64,000 nucleotides of DNA, from NCBI RefSeq assembly GCF_017854565.1, contig NZ_JAFMHJ010000002.1, positions 140,780 through 204,779 of the forward strand, written 5' to 3'. Every line of letters begins with the position of its first letter. Positions within the stretch are counted from its first letter, which is position 1. The position numbers and the translations under genes are program-made. The stretch is from Yoonia sp. GTDB lineage: Bacteria > Pseudomonadota > Alphaproteobacteria > Rhodobacterales > Rhodobacteraceae. Below the pieces are notes generated by a model that ran no database searches, had not been told where the DNA came from, and was given only the letters and a program-made list of their open reading frames with translations. Shown piece by piece: positions 54,599 through 63,495 of the stretch.

Positions 54599-55181
54599 GC
54601 CCACGCTGATTGCCTTTGACACAGCGGCGGCGCATTGCGCCGCCGCTTTGCTGTTGGGCGACCGGATTGTGACCCGTGTTGACGCAATGGCCAAAGGACA
54701 GGCCGAACACCTCATGCCCATGCTGGCAGAAATGCTCGCGGATCAGGGCCTTGGGTGGCGCGATCTGGATGCGATTGGTGTCGGTGTCGGGCCCGGCAAC
54801 TTTACCGGCATCCGCATTGCGGTGGCCGCGGCACGGGGTCTCGCATTGGGTCTTGGCAAGCCCGCAATCGGCGTAAACGGGTTCGAAACACGTGCCCACG
54901 GTGCACCGCGCCCCCTCACCGCGATCATTCCTGCGCCGCGCGACCAATTCTATGTGCAGGAATTTGGCCAAGCCGGGCAGGTGTGGGACCCGCGCCTCAT
55001 GACCGCAACGGAATTGCCTGCAGCCCGCCCCGCTGAGAAATCCGCTGATGCGCTGATCACGGCTATCGCCGAAATTGCCGCGCGTCGCATCGGCCAAACC
55101 GCACCGCGCCCCACGCCGCTATATATTCGCAGCGCTGACGCGGCGCCGCCCCGCGATCCGGCGCCCGTCATTTTACCATGA
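54588..55181 (+). CDS. tsaB: tRNA threonylcarbamoyladenosine biosynthesis protein TsaB
   Basis: A 197-residue YeaZ-type protein that partners TsaD and TsaE to form t6A37 on tRNAs. Sequence blocks LIAFDTAAAHCAAALLLGD, MPMLAEMLADQGLGWRDLDAIGVGVGPGNFTGIRIAVAAARGLALGL and the short divergent C-terminus match TsaB; TsaD is not in the window. The TTG start at 54588 overlaps the nfuA stop by 11 nt and provides translational coupling; no ATG exists near it. The stop overlaps rimI by 4 nt. Confidence 0.92.
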   Translation: MPPKPTLIAFDTAAAHCAAALLLGDRIVTRVDAMAKGQAEHLMPMLAEMLADQGLGWRDLDAIGVGVGPGNFTGIRIAVAAARGLALGLGKPAIGVNGFETRAHGAPRPLTAIIPAPRDQFYVQEFGQAGQVWDPRLMTATELPAARPAEKSADALITAIAEIAARRIGQTAPRPTPLYIRSADAAPPRDPAPVILP

Positions 55182-55597
55182 CGCCCGATGTCCTTGCCGC
55201 TGTCCATGCCAAGGCATTCAGCACAACCCGCGCATGGACGGCTGTTGAAATGGCCGCGCTTCTGGCCCAACCCGGTACGCTGGCAATGGGTGATGACCGC
55301 GCATTCATCATGATGCGCGTCACATTGGATGAAGCAGAAGTCTTGACACTGGCCACCGATCCCGCCCACCGCCGCCACGGCTTGGCGCGTGCAGCCCTGA
55401 CAATGGGCGAGCGTGCGGCAAAGCACGCCGGTGCCACGCAAGTGTTTCTGGAAGTCGCAGAAGACAACACAGCGGCGCGCGCGCTTTATGCCCATGCGGG
55501 ATATGTGCAGGTCGGGCGCCGCCCCGGATACTACCTGCCCAAAGACGGCGGACCCGTCGCCGCACTGGTTTTACGCAAACAACTCAACCTTGCCTAA
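55178..55597 (+). CDS. rimI: Ribosomal-protein-alanine acetyltransferase-like GNAT (RimI)
   Basis: A 139-residue GNAT acetyltransferase of the RimI type, usually next to tsaB. The acetyl-CoA loop is LATDPAHRRHGLARAALTMGER near 60, followed by VFLEVAEDNTAARALYAHAGYVQVGRRPGYY. It acetylates the N-terminal Ala of ribosomal protein S18 in E. coli. ATG 55178 overlaps the tsaB stop (ATGA). It ends the nfuA-tsaB-rimI operon; 187 nt with no gene follow before the BMP gene. Confidence 0.9.
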   Translation: MTPDVLAAVHAKAFSTTRAWTAVEMAALLAQPGTLAMGDDRAFIMMRVTLDEAEVLTLATDPAHRRHGLARAALTMGERAAKHAGATQVFLEVAEDNTAARALYAHAGYVQVGRRPGYYLPKDGGPVAALVLRKQLNLA

Positions 55598-55784
55598 CCC
55601 AGCGTCACCTGCATGATAACCACCCCATTGCGCGCAAGTTCCTGCAAAATACCATAAAAACCTGTTGATCTTCCGGTCGGGGCAATGCCTTATCTGTTGA
55701 TGACCGACGCAGATCGGCTCGGCTTTCACCGGAGGTGGGCGTATCATCGCCCGCAAACCTCGCGTAACGACCTGGGAGACTAAA

Positions 55785-56780
55785 ATGACCCTTATGCAAA
55801 AATTTCTCGGCGCCACTGCTGCCCTGGCCCTGACGGCTGGCGCTGCTGCCGCTGATCCCGCCATTCTTTTTGACCTTGGCGGCAAGTTCGACAAATCCTT
55901 CAACGAAAGCGCCTACAACGGTGCGCAACGTTGGGCGGACGAAACCGGTGGGTCCTACGCCGAGGTCGAGATTCAATCAGACGCACAGCGCGAACAGGCG
56001 ATCCGCCGCTTCGCCGAATCCGGCGCGAACCCGATCGTCATGGCGGGCTTTTCCTGGGCCACCCCACTGGCAGAAGTCGCGTCAGACTATCCTGACACCA
56101 AGTTCACGATCATCGACATGGTCGTCGATGCGCCAAACGTCCGTTCGGTTGTCTTCAACGAACACGAAGGCTCGTACCTTGTTGGTATGATGGCGGCACT
56201 GTCATCCGAGACCGGCACAGTGTCGTTCATCGGCGGCATGGACATCCCGCTGATCCGCAAATTCGCCTGTGGCTATGCCCAGGGCGCCAAAGCGGCAAAT
56301 CCCGACGTCACCGTCATTGCCAACATGACCGGCACAACACCCGCCGCATGGAATGACCCTGTCAAAGGGTCCGAACTGACACTGGCACAGATCAGCCAAG
56401 GGTCCGACGTTGTATTCGCGGCCGCAGGCGGCACTGGCGTGGGCGTACTGCAAACCGCAGCCGACGAGGGTATCCTGTCCATCGGCGTTGACGCCAATCA
56501 AAACTATCTGCACCCCGGTCAGGTTCTGACATCCATGCTAAAGCGCGTCGACCTTGCTGTTTATGACGCTTTCACCGCCGGTGAAGCACTGGAAACCGGG
56601 TTCAACGTGATGGGCGTCGCTAACCGCGGCGTTGGTTTCGCCATGGACGCCAACAACGAAAACCTTGTCGATTACGGCGTGCTTGCTGCGGCCTATGCAG
56701 CGGCCGACAAAATCGCAGCAGGAGATCTGGAAGTCCACGACTACACATCCGACGAAAGCTGCCCTGCGTTGGACTTCTAA
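55785..56780 (+). CDS. BMP-family substrate-binding protein (purine nucleoside ABC receptor)
   Basis: A 331-residue periplasmic binding protein of the BmpA/Med family. Signal peptide 1-22 is followed by FDLGGKFDKSFNESAYNG, the BMP nucleoside-site motif, GVGVLQTAADEGILSIGVDANQNYLHPG and KRVDLAVYDAFTAGE. It has no lipobox Cys, so it is soluble, unlike the lipoprotein in Gram-positives. It feeds the ABC transporter encoded downstream, which with PNP indicates purine nucleoside import. GGGAG precedes ATG 55785. A 9-bp hairpin after the stop (56809-56836) separates it from the ATPase gene. Confidence 0.9.
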   Translation: MTLMQKFLGATAALALTAGAAAADPAILFDLGGKFDKSFNESAYNGAQRWADETGGSYAEVEIQSDAQREQAIRRFAESGANPIVMAGFSWATPLAEVASDYPDTKFTIIDMVVDAPNVRSVVFNEHEGSYLVGMMAALSSETGTVSFIGGMDIPLIRKFACGYAQGAKAANPDVTVIANMTGTTPAAWNDPVKGSELTLAQISQGSDVVFAAAGGTGVGVLQTAADEGILSIGVDANQNYLHPGQVLTSMLKRVDLAVYDAFTAGEALETGFNVMGVANRGVGFAMDANNENLVDYGVLAAAYAAADKIAAGDLEVHDYTSDESCPALDF

Positions 56781-56808
56781 GGCAGACTGGACAGGCCACG
56801 TAAAATCA

Positions 56809-56836
56809 GGGCCGCGCAGATTTATCCGCGCGGCCC
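56809..56836 (+). terminator. Intercistronic hairpin between the receptor and the ATPase gene
   Basis: A perfect 9-bp stem GGGCCGCGC/GCGCGGCCC (56809-56817 with 56828-56836), 10-nt loop, then TTTGC. The short T-run suggests partial termination or protection of the receptor mRNA, which would give more receptor than ATPase protein. The ATPase ATG is 24 nt further on. Confidence 0.65.
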
Positions 56837-56859
56837 TTTGCATATCAGACAGGTGCCCC

Positions 56860-58464
56860 ATGACCGATCTAGCCCCCGCCATCGAGCTGAAAGGCATCTC
56901 CAAGGCGTTTGGCCCGGTGCAGGCGAACAAGGATATTTCGATCCGCGTCATGCCCGGCACGATCCATGGGATCATCGGGGAAAACGGCGCGGGAAAATCG
57001 ACGCTGATGTCGATTTTGTATGGTTTTTACAAGGCAGACGCGGGCGAAATCTGGATTTCCGGTCGCAAAACGACAATTCCGGACAGTCAGGCGGCCATCG
57101 CTGCGGGCATCGGAATGGTGTTCCAGCACTTCAAACTGGTCGAGAATTTCACCGTGCTTGAAAACGTCGTGCTTGGGGCCGAAGACAGCGCCCTGTTGCG
57201 CCCATCTCTTGCGCGGGCACGGCGCGAACTCAAAAGCCTCGCTGATGAATACGAGCTGAACGTCGACCCCGATGCGGTTATTCAGGACGTGGGCGTGGGG
57301 ATGCAACAGCGTGTCGAAATCCTCAAGGCGCTGTATCGCAAAGCCGACATTCTGATTCTGGACGAACCCACCGGCGTGCTGACCCCCGCCGAGGCCGATC
57401 ATTTGTTCCGCATCCTTGAAAACCTCAAGCGTGAAGGCAAGACGATCATCCTGATAACCCACAAACTGCGCGAAATCATGGAAATCACCGATACCGTCAG
57501 CGTGATGCGCCGGGGCGAAATGACCGCGACGGTCAAAACGTCTGAAACCAGCCCGCCGGAACTGGCCGAACTGATGGTGGGCCGCAAGGTATTGTTGCGG
57601 GTCGACAAAGCGCCTGCGCAAATCGGGCGCAAAATTTTGGAGGTCCGCGACCTGAACGTCACCGACACCAAGGGCGTGCATCGCCTTAAGGGCGTCAGCT
57701 TCGATGTCCATGCCGGCGAAATTCTGGGCATCGCGGGTGTTGCCGGAAACGGCCAGTCAGAACTGCTCGAGGTGCTGGGCGGCTATCAAAAGGCGACAGG
57801 CTCTGTGCGGGTCAATGGTGAAGAGATCGACCTGACAGGTGCCAAGTCTGATGGTCAAAGCCGTCGCGCGCGCGGCATTTCCCATGTGCCCGAGGACCGG
57901 CAACGCGAAGGTCTGATCATGGATTTCCATGCATGGGAAAACACCGTCTTTGGCTATCACCACGATGCGCGGTATCAAAAATCCTGGTTACTCATGGATA
58001 ATGCCGCGATCAAACACGATACCGAAGGTAAAATGGCCCGTTTCGATGTGCGTCCGCCTGATCCGAAATTGGCCGCCAAGAACTTTTCCGGCGGCAATCA
58101 GCAGAAAATGGTGCTTGCCCGCGAAATCGAACGCAACCCAGACTTGTTGCTGATCGGGCAACCCACACGCGGCGTGGATATCGGCGCGATCGAATTTATC
58201 CACCAGCAAATTGTTGCACTTAGGGATCAGGGCAAGGCAATCTTGTTGGTTTCCGTAGAGTTAGAGGAAATTCTGTCGCTGTCCGACCGTATCGCTGTTA
58301 TGTTTGACGGAAAAATAATGGGCGAGCGGATGCCACAGGACACTGATGAAAAAGAGCTTGGCCTGCTGATGGCGGGTATGACAACGTCGCCCCGCGGCCC
58401 GTTGCACAAAGCTGTCGAGGCGAACCTTGCCCACGCCAGCGGCGACCCGAGCAAGGAAACCTGA
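56860..58464 (+). CDS. Nucleoside ABC transporter, double ATPase subunit
   Basis: A 534-residue protein with two ABC domains fused. The first has Walker A GENGAGKST near 42 and Walker B LILDEPTGVL near 168; its signature is VGVGMQQRVE. The second domain has the degenerate GVAGNGQSE in place of Walker A and NFSGGNQQKMVLARE as signature, LLLIGQPTRGVD as Walker B. This asymmetry is the family norm in nucleoside/carbohydrate importers (NupO/MglA type). It sits between receptor and permease genes. ATG 56860 is chosen since it is the conserved start and an AGGTG lies upstream. Confidence 0.94.
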   Translation: MTDLAPAIELKGISKAFGPVQANKDISIRVMPGTIHGIIGENGAGKSTLMSILYGFYKADAGEIWISGRKTTIPDSQAAIAAGIGMVFQHFKLVENFTVLENVVLGAEDSALLRPSLARARRELKSLADEYELNVDPDAVIQDVGVGMQQRVEILKALYRKADILILDEPTGVLTPAEADHLFRILENLKREGKTIILITHKLREIMEITDTVSVMRRGEMTATVKTSETSPPELAELMVGRKVLLRVDKAPAQIGRKILEVRDLNVTDTKGVHRLKGVSFDVHAGEILGIAGVAGNGQSELLEVLGGYQKATGSVRVNGEEIDLTGAKSDGQSRRARGISHVPEDRQREGLIMDFHAWENTVFGYHHDARYQKSWLLMDNAAIKHDTEGKMARFDVRPPDPKLAAKNFSGGNQQKMVLAREIERNPDLLLIGQPTRGVDIGAIEFIHQQIVALRDQGKAILLVSVELEEILSLSDRIAVMFDGKIMGERMPQDTDEKELGLLMAGMTTSPRGPLHKAVEANLAHASGDPSKET

Positions 58465-58465
58465 C

Positions 58466-59545
58466 ATGCCAAAGTGGGCTGACGTCATCCTGATCCCCCT
58501 GATTTCGATCCTGCTGGCGGCGATCCTGTCTGCCATGGTCATCTTGGCAATTGGCGAAAACCCATGGGCCGCGCTGAAACTGATGGTCGATGGCGCGCTG
58601 GGATCGACCTATGGCTGGGGCTACACCCTTTATTACGCCACCAACTTTATCTTCACCGGCCTTGCGGTTTCTGTCGCATTTCACGCCCGTATGTTCAACA
58701 TCGGCGGCGAAGGTCAGGCGGTGCTGGGCGGTTTGGGTGTCGCGCTGGCCTGTCTTTATGTGCCGTGGCCGCATTGGTCGGTCGCACTGCTTGGCGCGAC
58801 GCTGGCGGCTGCACTGTTTGGGGCCGCTTGGGCCGCGATCCCTGCATTTTTGCAGGCCAAACGCGGCAGCCACATCGTGATCACAACGATCATGTTCAAC
58901 TTCATCGCCGCCGCCTTGCTGAATTATCTGCTGATCGGCGCGCTCAAGGTGCCCGGCTCGATGGAGCCAGCCACTGCCAAATTCCCGCAGGCGGCGCATC
59001 TGCCATCGTTCCAGGATATGTTCAACTGGGGCGACACGACCATGTTCCGTGGCGCACCTGCCAATGTGACTTTCTTTGTCGCGATTGCGGCCTGCGTCGC
59101 GGTTTGGGCGCTGATCTGGCGTACCCGGCTGGGCTATGAAATCCGATCATTCGGCCATTCGGAATCGGCCGCAAAATACGCGGGCATCAGCCCGACCAAA
59201 ATCATCATGGTTTCCATGCTTATCTCAGGCGGTCTTGCCGGCATGATGGCCATCAACAATGTCCAGGGCGAGGCCGAACGGCTGGTCCTGAACGCAGTCG
59301 AGGGCGCTGGTTTTATTGGCATCGCCGTCGCACTCATGGGTCGCAGTCATCCTTTCGGGGTATTTCTGGCGGCCCTTCTTTTCGGCTTTCTATATCAAGG
59401 CGGCGCAGAACTCGCCCTATGGACGTCGATCCCCCGTGAGTTGATCATCGTAATACAGGCATTGGTGATCCTCTTTACGGGTGCACTAGATAATATGGTG
59501 CGCATGCCGCTCGAGCGGCTATTCTTGGCAATGAGGAGAGCATAA
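58466..59545 (+). CDS. Nucleoside ABC transporter permease 1
   Basis: A 359-residue inner-membrane permease with about ten helices. The motif FHARMFNIGGEGQAVLGGLGVALA (near 75-95), AAWAAIPAFLQAKRGSHIVITTIMFNFIAAALLNYLL and the C-terminal SHPFGVFLAALLFGFLYQGG are typical of NupP/RnsC-type nucleoside permeases. It pairs with permease 2. ATG 58466 is one nt past the ATPase stop (58462-58464); AAGGA lies 8-9 nt upstream inside the preceding gene. Confidence 0.93.
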   Translation: MPKWADVILIPLISILLAAILSAMVILAIGENPWAALKLMVDGALGSTYGWGYTLYYATNFIFTGLAVSVAFHARMFNIGGEGQAVLGGLGVALACLYVPWPHWSVALLGATLAAALFGAAWAAIPAFLQAKRGSHIVITTIMFNFIAAALLNYLLIGALKVPGSMEPATAKFPQAAHLPSFQDMFNWGDTTMFRGAPANVTFFVAIAACVAVWALIWRTRLGYEIRSFGHSESAAKYAGISPTKIIMVSMLISGGLAGMMAINNVQGEAERLVLNAVEGAGFIGIAVALMGRSHPFGVFLAALLFGFLYQGGAELALWTSIPRELIIVIQALVILFTGALDNMVRMPLERLFLAMRRA

Positions 59546-59548
59546 AAA

Positions 59549-59971
59549 ATGATGGCAGGACCTTTCAAAATTGGTGTCGACGATGACACCGGCGCCGACC
59601 TGGGCTTCGTGCTCAGCTGTTTGGCACTTGGCATGATCACGATGGAGGAACTGCATATGTGGATCCATCACGTGATCGAACAAACCCCCGGCGGCGACGT
59701 ACCACCGCATTTGGTCGCCCTGCTGGCGGTCAAAAACCGGGCCAACGTATTCCGCCCGAACGAGGCCGTGATGCGCCGTCTGCCCCACGATCCGTTCATC
59801 ACGGATGACAGGTTCGACGCGATGATGGCGATGAGCCGCCTTGTGCGTCCCGAACACGCCGGCATGGGCGACATGACCGAAGCAGAGGCCGAGACAGCCC
59901 TGCGCCAGCATCCAGAAGTCGTGGAGCGTTTTTGCGCGCTGTTTCCGTTCATCAAGGAAAAAGTGGCCTAA
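59549..59971 (+). CDS. Unknown 140-aa protein inside the nucleoside transport operon
   Basis: A 140-residue cytosolic, helical protein with no domain I recognise. It contains VDDDTGADLGFVLSCLALGMITMEELHMWIHHVIEQTPGGDVPPHLVALLAVKNRANVFRPN as an acidic N-terminal half and a helical second half ending FIKEKVA. It is preceded by GAGGAGA (6 nt) and starts 3 nt after the permease 1 stop; its stop TAATG shares bases with the permease 2 start. This tight coupling shows it belongs to the operon. Since ABC nucleoside importers work without such a protein elsewhere, its role is open: it might be a regulator, a chaperone of the permease pair or a nucleoside-related enzyme. Confidence 0.8.
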   Translation: MMAGPFKIGVDDDTGADLGFVLSCLALGMITMEELHMWIHHVIEQTPGGDVPPHLVALLAVKNRANVFRPNEAVMRRLPHDPFITDDRFDAMMAMSRLVRPEHAGMGDMTEAEAETALRQHPEVVERFCALFPFIKEKVA

Positions 59972-60936
59972 TGGACTTTGCGACCCTTCTGCAAATGCTG
60001 GACGCAACCGTGCGTCTGGCGACCCCGCTTTTGCTGGCTTGTCTGGCCGGTCTCTATTCAGAGCGGGCCGGTATCTTTGATATCGGGCTAGAGGGGAAAA
60101 TGCTGGCCGCCGCGTTCTTGTCGGCGGCGATTGCATCGGTCACGGGAAATGTCTGGCTGGGTCTTATGGCTGGCATCGGCGCGTCGCTGCTGCTGTCGAT
60201 CATTCACGGCCTTGCGTCGATCACGTTCCGTGGCAATCAGCTGATTTCGGGGGTGGCGATCAACTTTTTAGCCGCAGGTCTTACCGTGGTCATCGCCCAA
60301 AGCTGGTTCGCCCAAGGTGGGCGGACACCGCAGCTGTCCGGCGATGGGCGGTTTTCGTCAGTAACACTGCCCTTTGCAGAAACCCTGCGCGACGTGCCTA
60401 TATTAGGGCCGATCTACTACGAACTGATATCCGGTCACACGCCATTGGTTTATTTTGCGTTTTTCATGGTCCCGGTGACATGGTGGGTGCTGTACCGCAC
60501 GCGCTTTGGCTTGCGACTGCGTGCTGTGGGCGAAAACCCCGCAGCCGTGGATACGGCAGGTGTTTCGGTCGTTTTCCTCCGCTATGCTGCCGTTGGAATT
60601 TGCGGTGTGCTATGCGGTATCGCGGGCGCATATCTGGCCACCGCACTGCAGGCCGGGTTCACCAAAGACATGAGCGCCGGTCGTGGCTACATCGCCCTCG
60701 CCGCGCTCATCTTTGCCAAATGGCGCCCTTGGCATGCGCTTTACGCCTGCCTGCTGTTTGGCTTCCTGCAAGCGATGGTGCTGCGGTCTGACGTCGTTGA
60801 ACGGGTCCTCGGCTTTAGCCTGAATGGCCAGTTTCTGGATGTGCTGCCCTTTATCCTTGTGGTTTTGCTGACCGGTTTCGTCGGAAAAGCGACCGCCCCA
60901 AAAGCAGGAGGCGAACCCTATGTCAAAGAACGCTAG
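59971..60936 (+). CDS. Nucleoside ABC transporter permease 2
   Basis: A 321-residue inner-membrane permease with eight to nine helices. The family motif AGLYSERAGIFDIGLEGKMLAAAFLSAAI (near 30-55), LASITFRGNQLISGVAINFLAAGLT and RAVGENPAAVDTAGVSVVFLRYAAVGICG are typical of NupQ/RnsD-type nucleoside permeases. The start ATG shares bases with the stop of the 140-aa gene (TAATG). Its end overlaps the PNP gene by 17 nt. Confidence 0.93.
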   Translation: MDFATLLQMLDATVRLATPLLLACLAGLYSERAGIFDIGLEGKMLAAAFLSAAIASVTGNVWLGLMAGIGASLLLSIIHGLASITFRGNQLISGVAINFLAAGLTVVIAQSWFAQGGRTPQLSGDGRFSSVTLPFAETLRDVPILGPIYYELISGHTPLVYFAFFMVPVTWWVLYRTRFGLRLRAVGENPAAVDTAGVSVVFLRYAAVGICGVLCGIAGAYLATALQAGFTKDMSAGRGYIALAALIFAKWRPWHALYACLLFGFLQAMVLRSDVVERVLGFSLNGQFLDVLPFILVVLLTGFVGKATAPKAGGEPYVKER

Positions 60937-61753
60937 CGCCCTCGCAGCGCAGATCAAAGCGATCGCAGGCGACGCACCTGTGCGCATTGGCATGATATTG
61001 GGCTCTGGCCTTGGCCATATCGCGGATGCTGTGGATGGCGTGGCAATTCCCTATGCCGATCTGCCGGGGTTTCCCCATGCAGGCGTGTCCGGGCATAACC
61101 CGAACCTTGTCATTGGCGATCTGGAAGGCGTGCGCGTCGCGGTCTTTGGTGGCCGGGCGCATTACTATGAAAATGGGCGCGCCGACGCAATGCGCCTGCC
61201 ACTAGAGGTGCTGCGCGCGCTGGGTGCCGATACCATGATCGCGACCAACGCCGCCGGGTCCATGCGGGCCGATATGCCGACCGGGTCGATCATGTGCCTG
61301 TCGGACCATATCAATTTCTCGGGCCTGAACCCGCTGATCGGCGAACCCACGGACGCCCGGTTCGTCCCCATGAAAGACGCCTATGACCCCGACCTGCGCC
61401 GCGCGCTGCGCGCAGCGGCGGACGAGACAGCGGTTGTAATGGCCGATGGCATCTATGCGTGGTATTCTGGCCCGTCGTTCGAAACACCCGCTGAAATTCG
61501 CGCAATCGCGATGCTGGGCGCGGACGCGGTGGGCATGTCCACTGTCCCCGAAGTCATCCTCGCGCGGTTTCTCGGTCTCAAGGCCGCGGCCATATCAACG
61601 ATCACCAATATGGCTGCCGGTCTCAGCGACGAAGCCATCAGCCACGAACACACCAAAGCGACGGCCCCCATCGGCGCGGCCAAGCTTGAAAAGGTGCTGC
61701 GCCAGTTTTTGGGCGGCCTCAGGTCGCGCAAAGTGATCAATATGGTGCATTGA
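60920..61753 (+). CDS. Purine-nucleoside phosphorylase (trimeric PNP family)
   Basis: A 277-residue enzyme that phosphorolyses purine nucleosides to base and ribose-1-phosphate. Motifs: GMILGSGLGHIADAVDGVAIPYADLPGFP, GRAHYYENGRADAMRLPLEVLRALG (phosphate site), NAAGSM, SFETPAEIRAIAMLGADAVGMSTVPE and the TNMAAGLS region. The sequence is the mammalian-like trimeric PNP II (PunA/XapA). It is encoded with the uptake system, so imported nucleosides are immediately split. ATG 60920 overlaps permease 2. A 33-84 nt gap follows before the TSUP gene. Confidence 0.93.
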   Translation: MSKNASALAAQIKAIAGDAPVRIGMILGSGLGHIADAVDGVAIPYADLPGFPHAGVSGHNPNLVIGDLEGVRVAVFGGRAHYYENGRADAMRLPLEVLRALGADTMIATNAAGSMRADMPTGSIMCLSDHINFSGLNPLIGEPTDARFVPMKDAYDPDLRRALRAAADETAVVMADGIYAWYSGPSFETPAEIRAIAMLGADAVGMSTVPEVILARFLGLKAAAISTITNMAAGLSDEAISHEHTKATAPIGAAKLEKVLRQFLGGLRSRKVINMVH

Positions 61754-61837
61754 CGGCATTATTTCCGGCACAGCATTTGACTAACGGTGACAAAAAGGTT
61801 TCTGTTGCCCCAGCGGCACAAACGCCCGGACACGTTC

Positions 61838-62749
61838 ATGCAAATTTACCTTCCCATCGCCGAGGTTTCGGTGAACGCCTTTCTGCTTTTGGGCATTGGT
61901 GGCATTGTGGGCATCTTGTCGGGCCTGTTCGGTGTCGGTGGCGGGTTCCTGATCACGCCCCTGTTGTTCTTCATCGGCATTCCACCCGCCGTCGCCGTCG
62001 CCACCAGCACAAACCAAATCGTTGCGTCTTCCGTTTCCGCGTTGTTTGCGCATCTCAAACGCAAGACCGTTGATATGGTGATGGGCACTGTCCTGCTGAT
62101 CGGGGGCCTGATCGGCTCGGCGCTTGGCATTGTGGTATTCAACTATCTGCGGTCGCTGGGCCAGGTCGATCTGCTGGTGCAGCTTTGCTATGTCATCTTT
62201 CTGGGGGTGATCGGCGCGTTGATGTTCGTCGAAAGCCTGAACGCGATCCGGAAATCCCGCAGACCGGGCGGCGCCCGTCCGCAGCGGCGCAAGCATCACT
62301 GGGTTCACAACCTGCCATTCAAGATGAAGTTCCGGGTGTCCGGGCTATACATATCGGTCATTCCACCAGTGATGGTCGGCGTTGCGGTTGGTGTTCTGGC
62401 GGCGATCATGGGCGTCGGCGGTGGCTTTATCATGGTCCCCGCGATGATCTATCTGCTGGGAATGCCGACCAAGGTCGTGATCGGCACATCGCTGTTTCAG
62501 ATCAGTTTTGTGACGGCGTTCACCACGATGCTGCATGCGGTGACGAACCAAACCGTAGATATCGTGCTGGCAGTCATGCTGCTGGTCGGCGGGGTCATCG
62601 GTGCGCAATTCGGGACGCGGATGGGGGTCAAGATGAAGGCAGAACAGCTGCGTATTCTGTTGGCCTTGCTGGTGCTGCTGGTCTGCGGCAAACTGGCCAT
62701 TGATCTGCTGGTCAGACCAACAGAGCTTTACTCCATTGGTGCCTCATGA
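61838..62749 (+). CDS. TSUP-family sulphite/sulphonate exporter-like permease (TauE/SafE)
   Basis: A 303-residue membrane protein with eight predicted helices and the duplicated TSUP motif: GLFGVGGGFLITPLLFFIGIPPAVAVATSTNQ near residues 25-65 and IMGVGGGFIMVPAMIYLLGMPTKVVIGTSLFQ near 200-235. The family exports sulphite, sulphoacetate or other organosulphonates. A basic loop (RKSRRPGGARPQRRKHH near 145) lies between the halves. ATG 61838 is selected because the upstream in-frame GTG lacks conservation. The stop overlaps the start of the next gene in ATGA. Confidence 0.9.
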   Translation: MQIYLPIAEVSVNAFLLLGIGGIVGILSGLFGVGGGFLITPLLFFIGIPPAVAVATSTNQIVASSVSALFAHLKRKTVDMVMGTVLLIGGLIGSALGIVVFNYLRSLGQVDLLVQLCYVIFLGVIGALMFVESLNAIRKSRRPGGARPQRRKHHWVHNLPFKMKFRVSGLYISVIPPVMVGVAVGVLAAIMGVGGGFIMVPAMIYLLGMPTKVVIGTSLFQISFVTAFTTMLHAVTNQTVDIVLAVMLLVGGVIGAQFGTRMGVKMKAEQLRILLALLVLLVCGKLAIDLLVRPTELYSIGAS

Positions 62750-63495
62750 TCCGCTTGCTCGTCTTATTTCTGGTGCTGGCTTTGCCCGCGCAGGCCGAAA
62801 AGATCGTGCTTGGCCTAAGCCAAGATCAGGTATCCATCACGGCAACATTCAACGGCTCTGAAATTCTGATTTTTGGCGCAGTCAAACGCGAAACACCCAT
62901 CCCCGAGGCTGAAACGCTGGGCGTGATCATATCCGTGGCTGGCCCCGATACCCCCGTCACCGTGCGCCGCAAGGACCGGCGTCTAGGTATCTGGATCAAC
63001 ACCGACGCCGTAGAGGTGGACGCCGCCCCATCGTTCTATGCCGTTGCCACATCTGGCCCGATGAAGGACGTATTGCGCGATGTCGAAGACCTGCGTCACC
63101 GCGTCACGATCCCACGGGTGATCCGCTCTGTCGGTGCCGCGATCGACGACAGCCCCTTGTTCAGTCAGGCTTTGGTGCGGATCAGGGCTGGCGAAGGTCT
63201 GTATCAGGTTCTCGAAGGTGCCGTGGACCTTGAGCAGGAGACGCTGTTCAGAACCTCGATAAGCCTACCCTCAAACCTGACCGAAGGCGATTATGCCGCG
63301 CGCATTTTCTTGACCCGCGATGGTCAAGTCATCGACGAATATGTAACGATCATCCCTGTGCAAAAAGTCGGCCTGGAACAGTGGCTTTACAGCCTCGCCC
63401 ATGAAAACGCCCTGCTTTATGGTCTGATGTCGCTGGCAATCGCGATTGCGGCTGGCTGGGGCGCCTCAGCCGCATTTGGTCTGCTGCGGCGTTAA
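62746..63495 (+). CDS. TIGR02186-family periplasmic protein, membrane-anchored
   Basis: A 249-residue protein with an N-terminal signal ([18 protein letters not shown]) and a C-terminal transmembrane anchor (about 222-247, [19 protein letters not shown]). The mature domain has [32 protein letters not shown], the start of TIGR02186, and [17 protein letters not shown] and [23 protein letters not shown] segments. It is nearly always encoded beside a TSUP permease, as here (4-nt overlap); the proposed role is a periplasmic accessory of it. Function unproven. It converges with the SDR gene (4-nt overlap). Confidence 0.87.
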   Translation: MIRLLVLFLVLALPAQAEKIVLGLSQDQVSITATFNGSEILIFGAVKRETPIPEAETLGVIISVAGPDTPVTVRRKDRRLGIWINTDAVEVDAAPSFYAVATSGPMKDVLRDVEDLRHRVTIPRVIRSVGAAIDDSPLFSQALVRIRAGEGLYQVLEGAVDLEQETLFRTSISLPSNLTEGDYAARIFLTRDGQVIDEYVTIIPVQKVGLEQWLYSLAHENALLYGLMSLAIAIAAGWGASAAFGLLRR

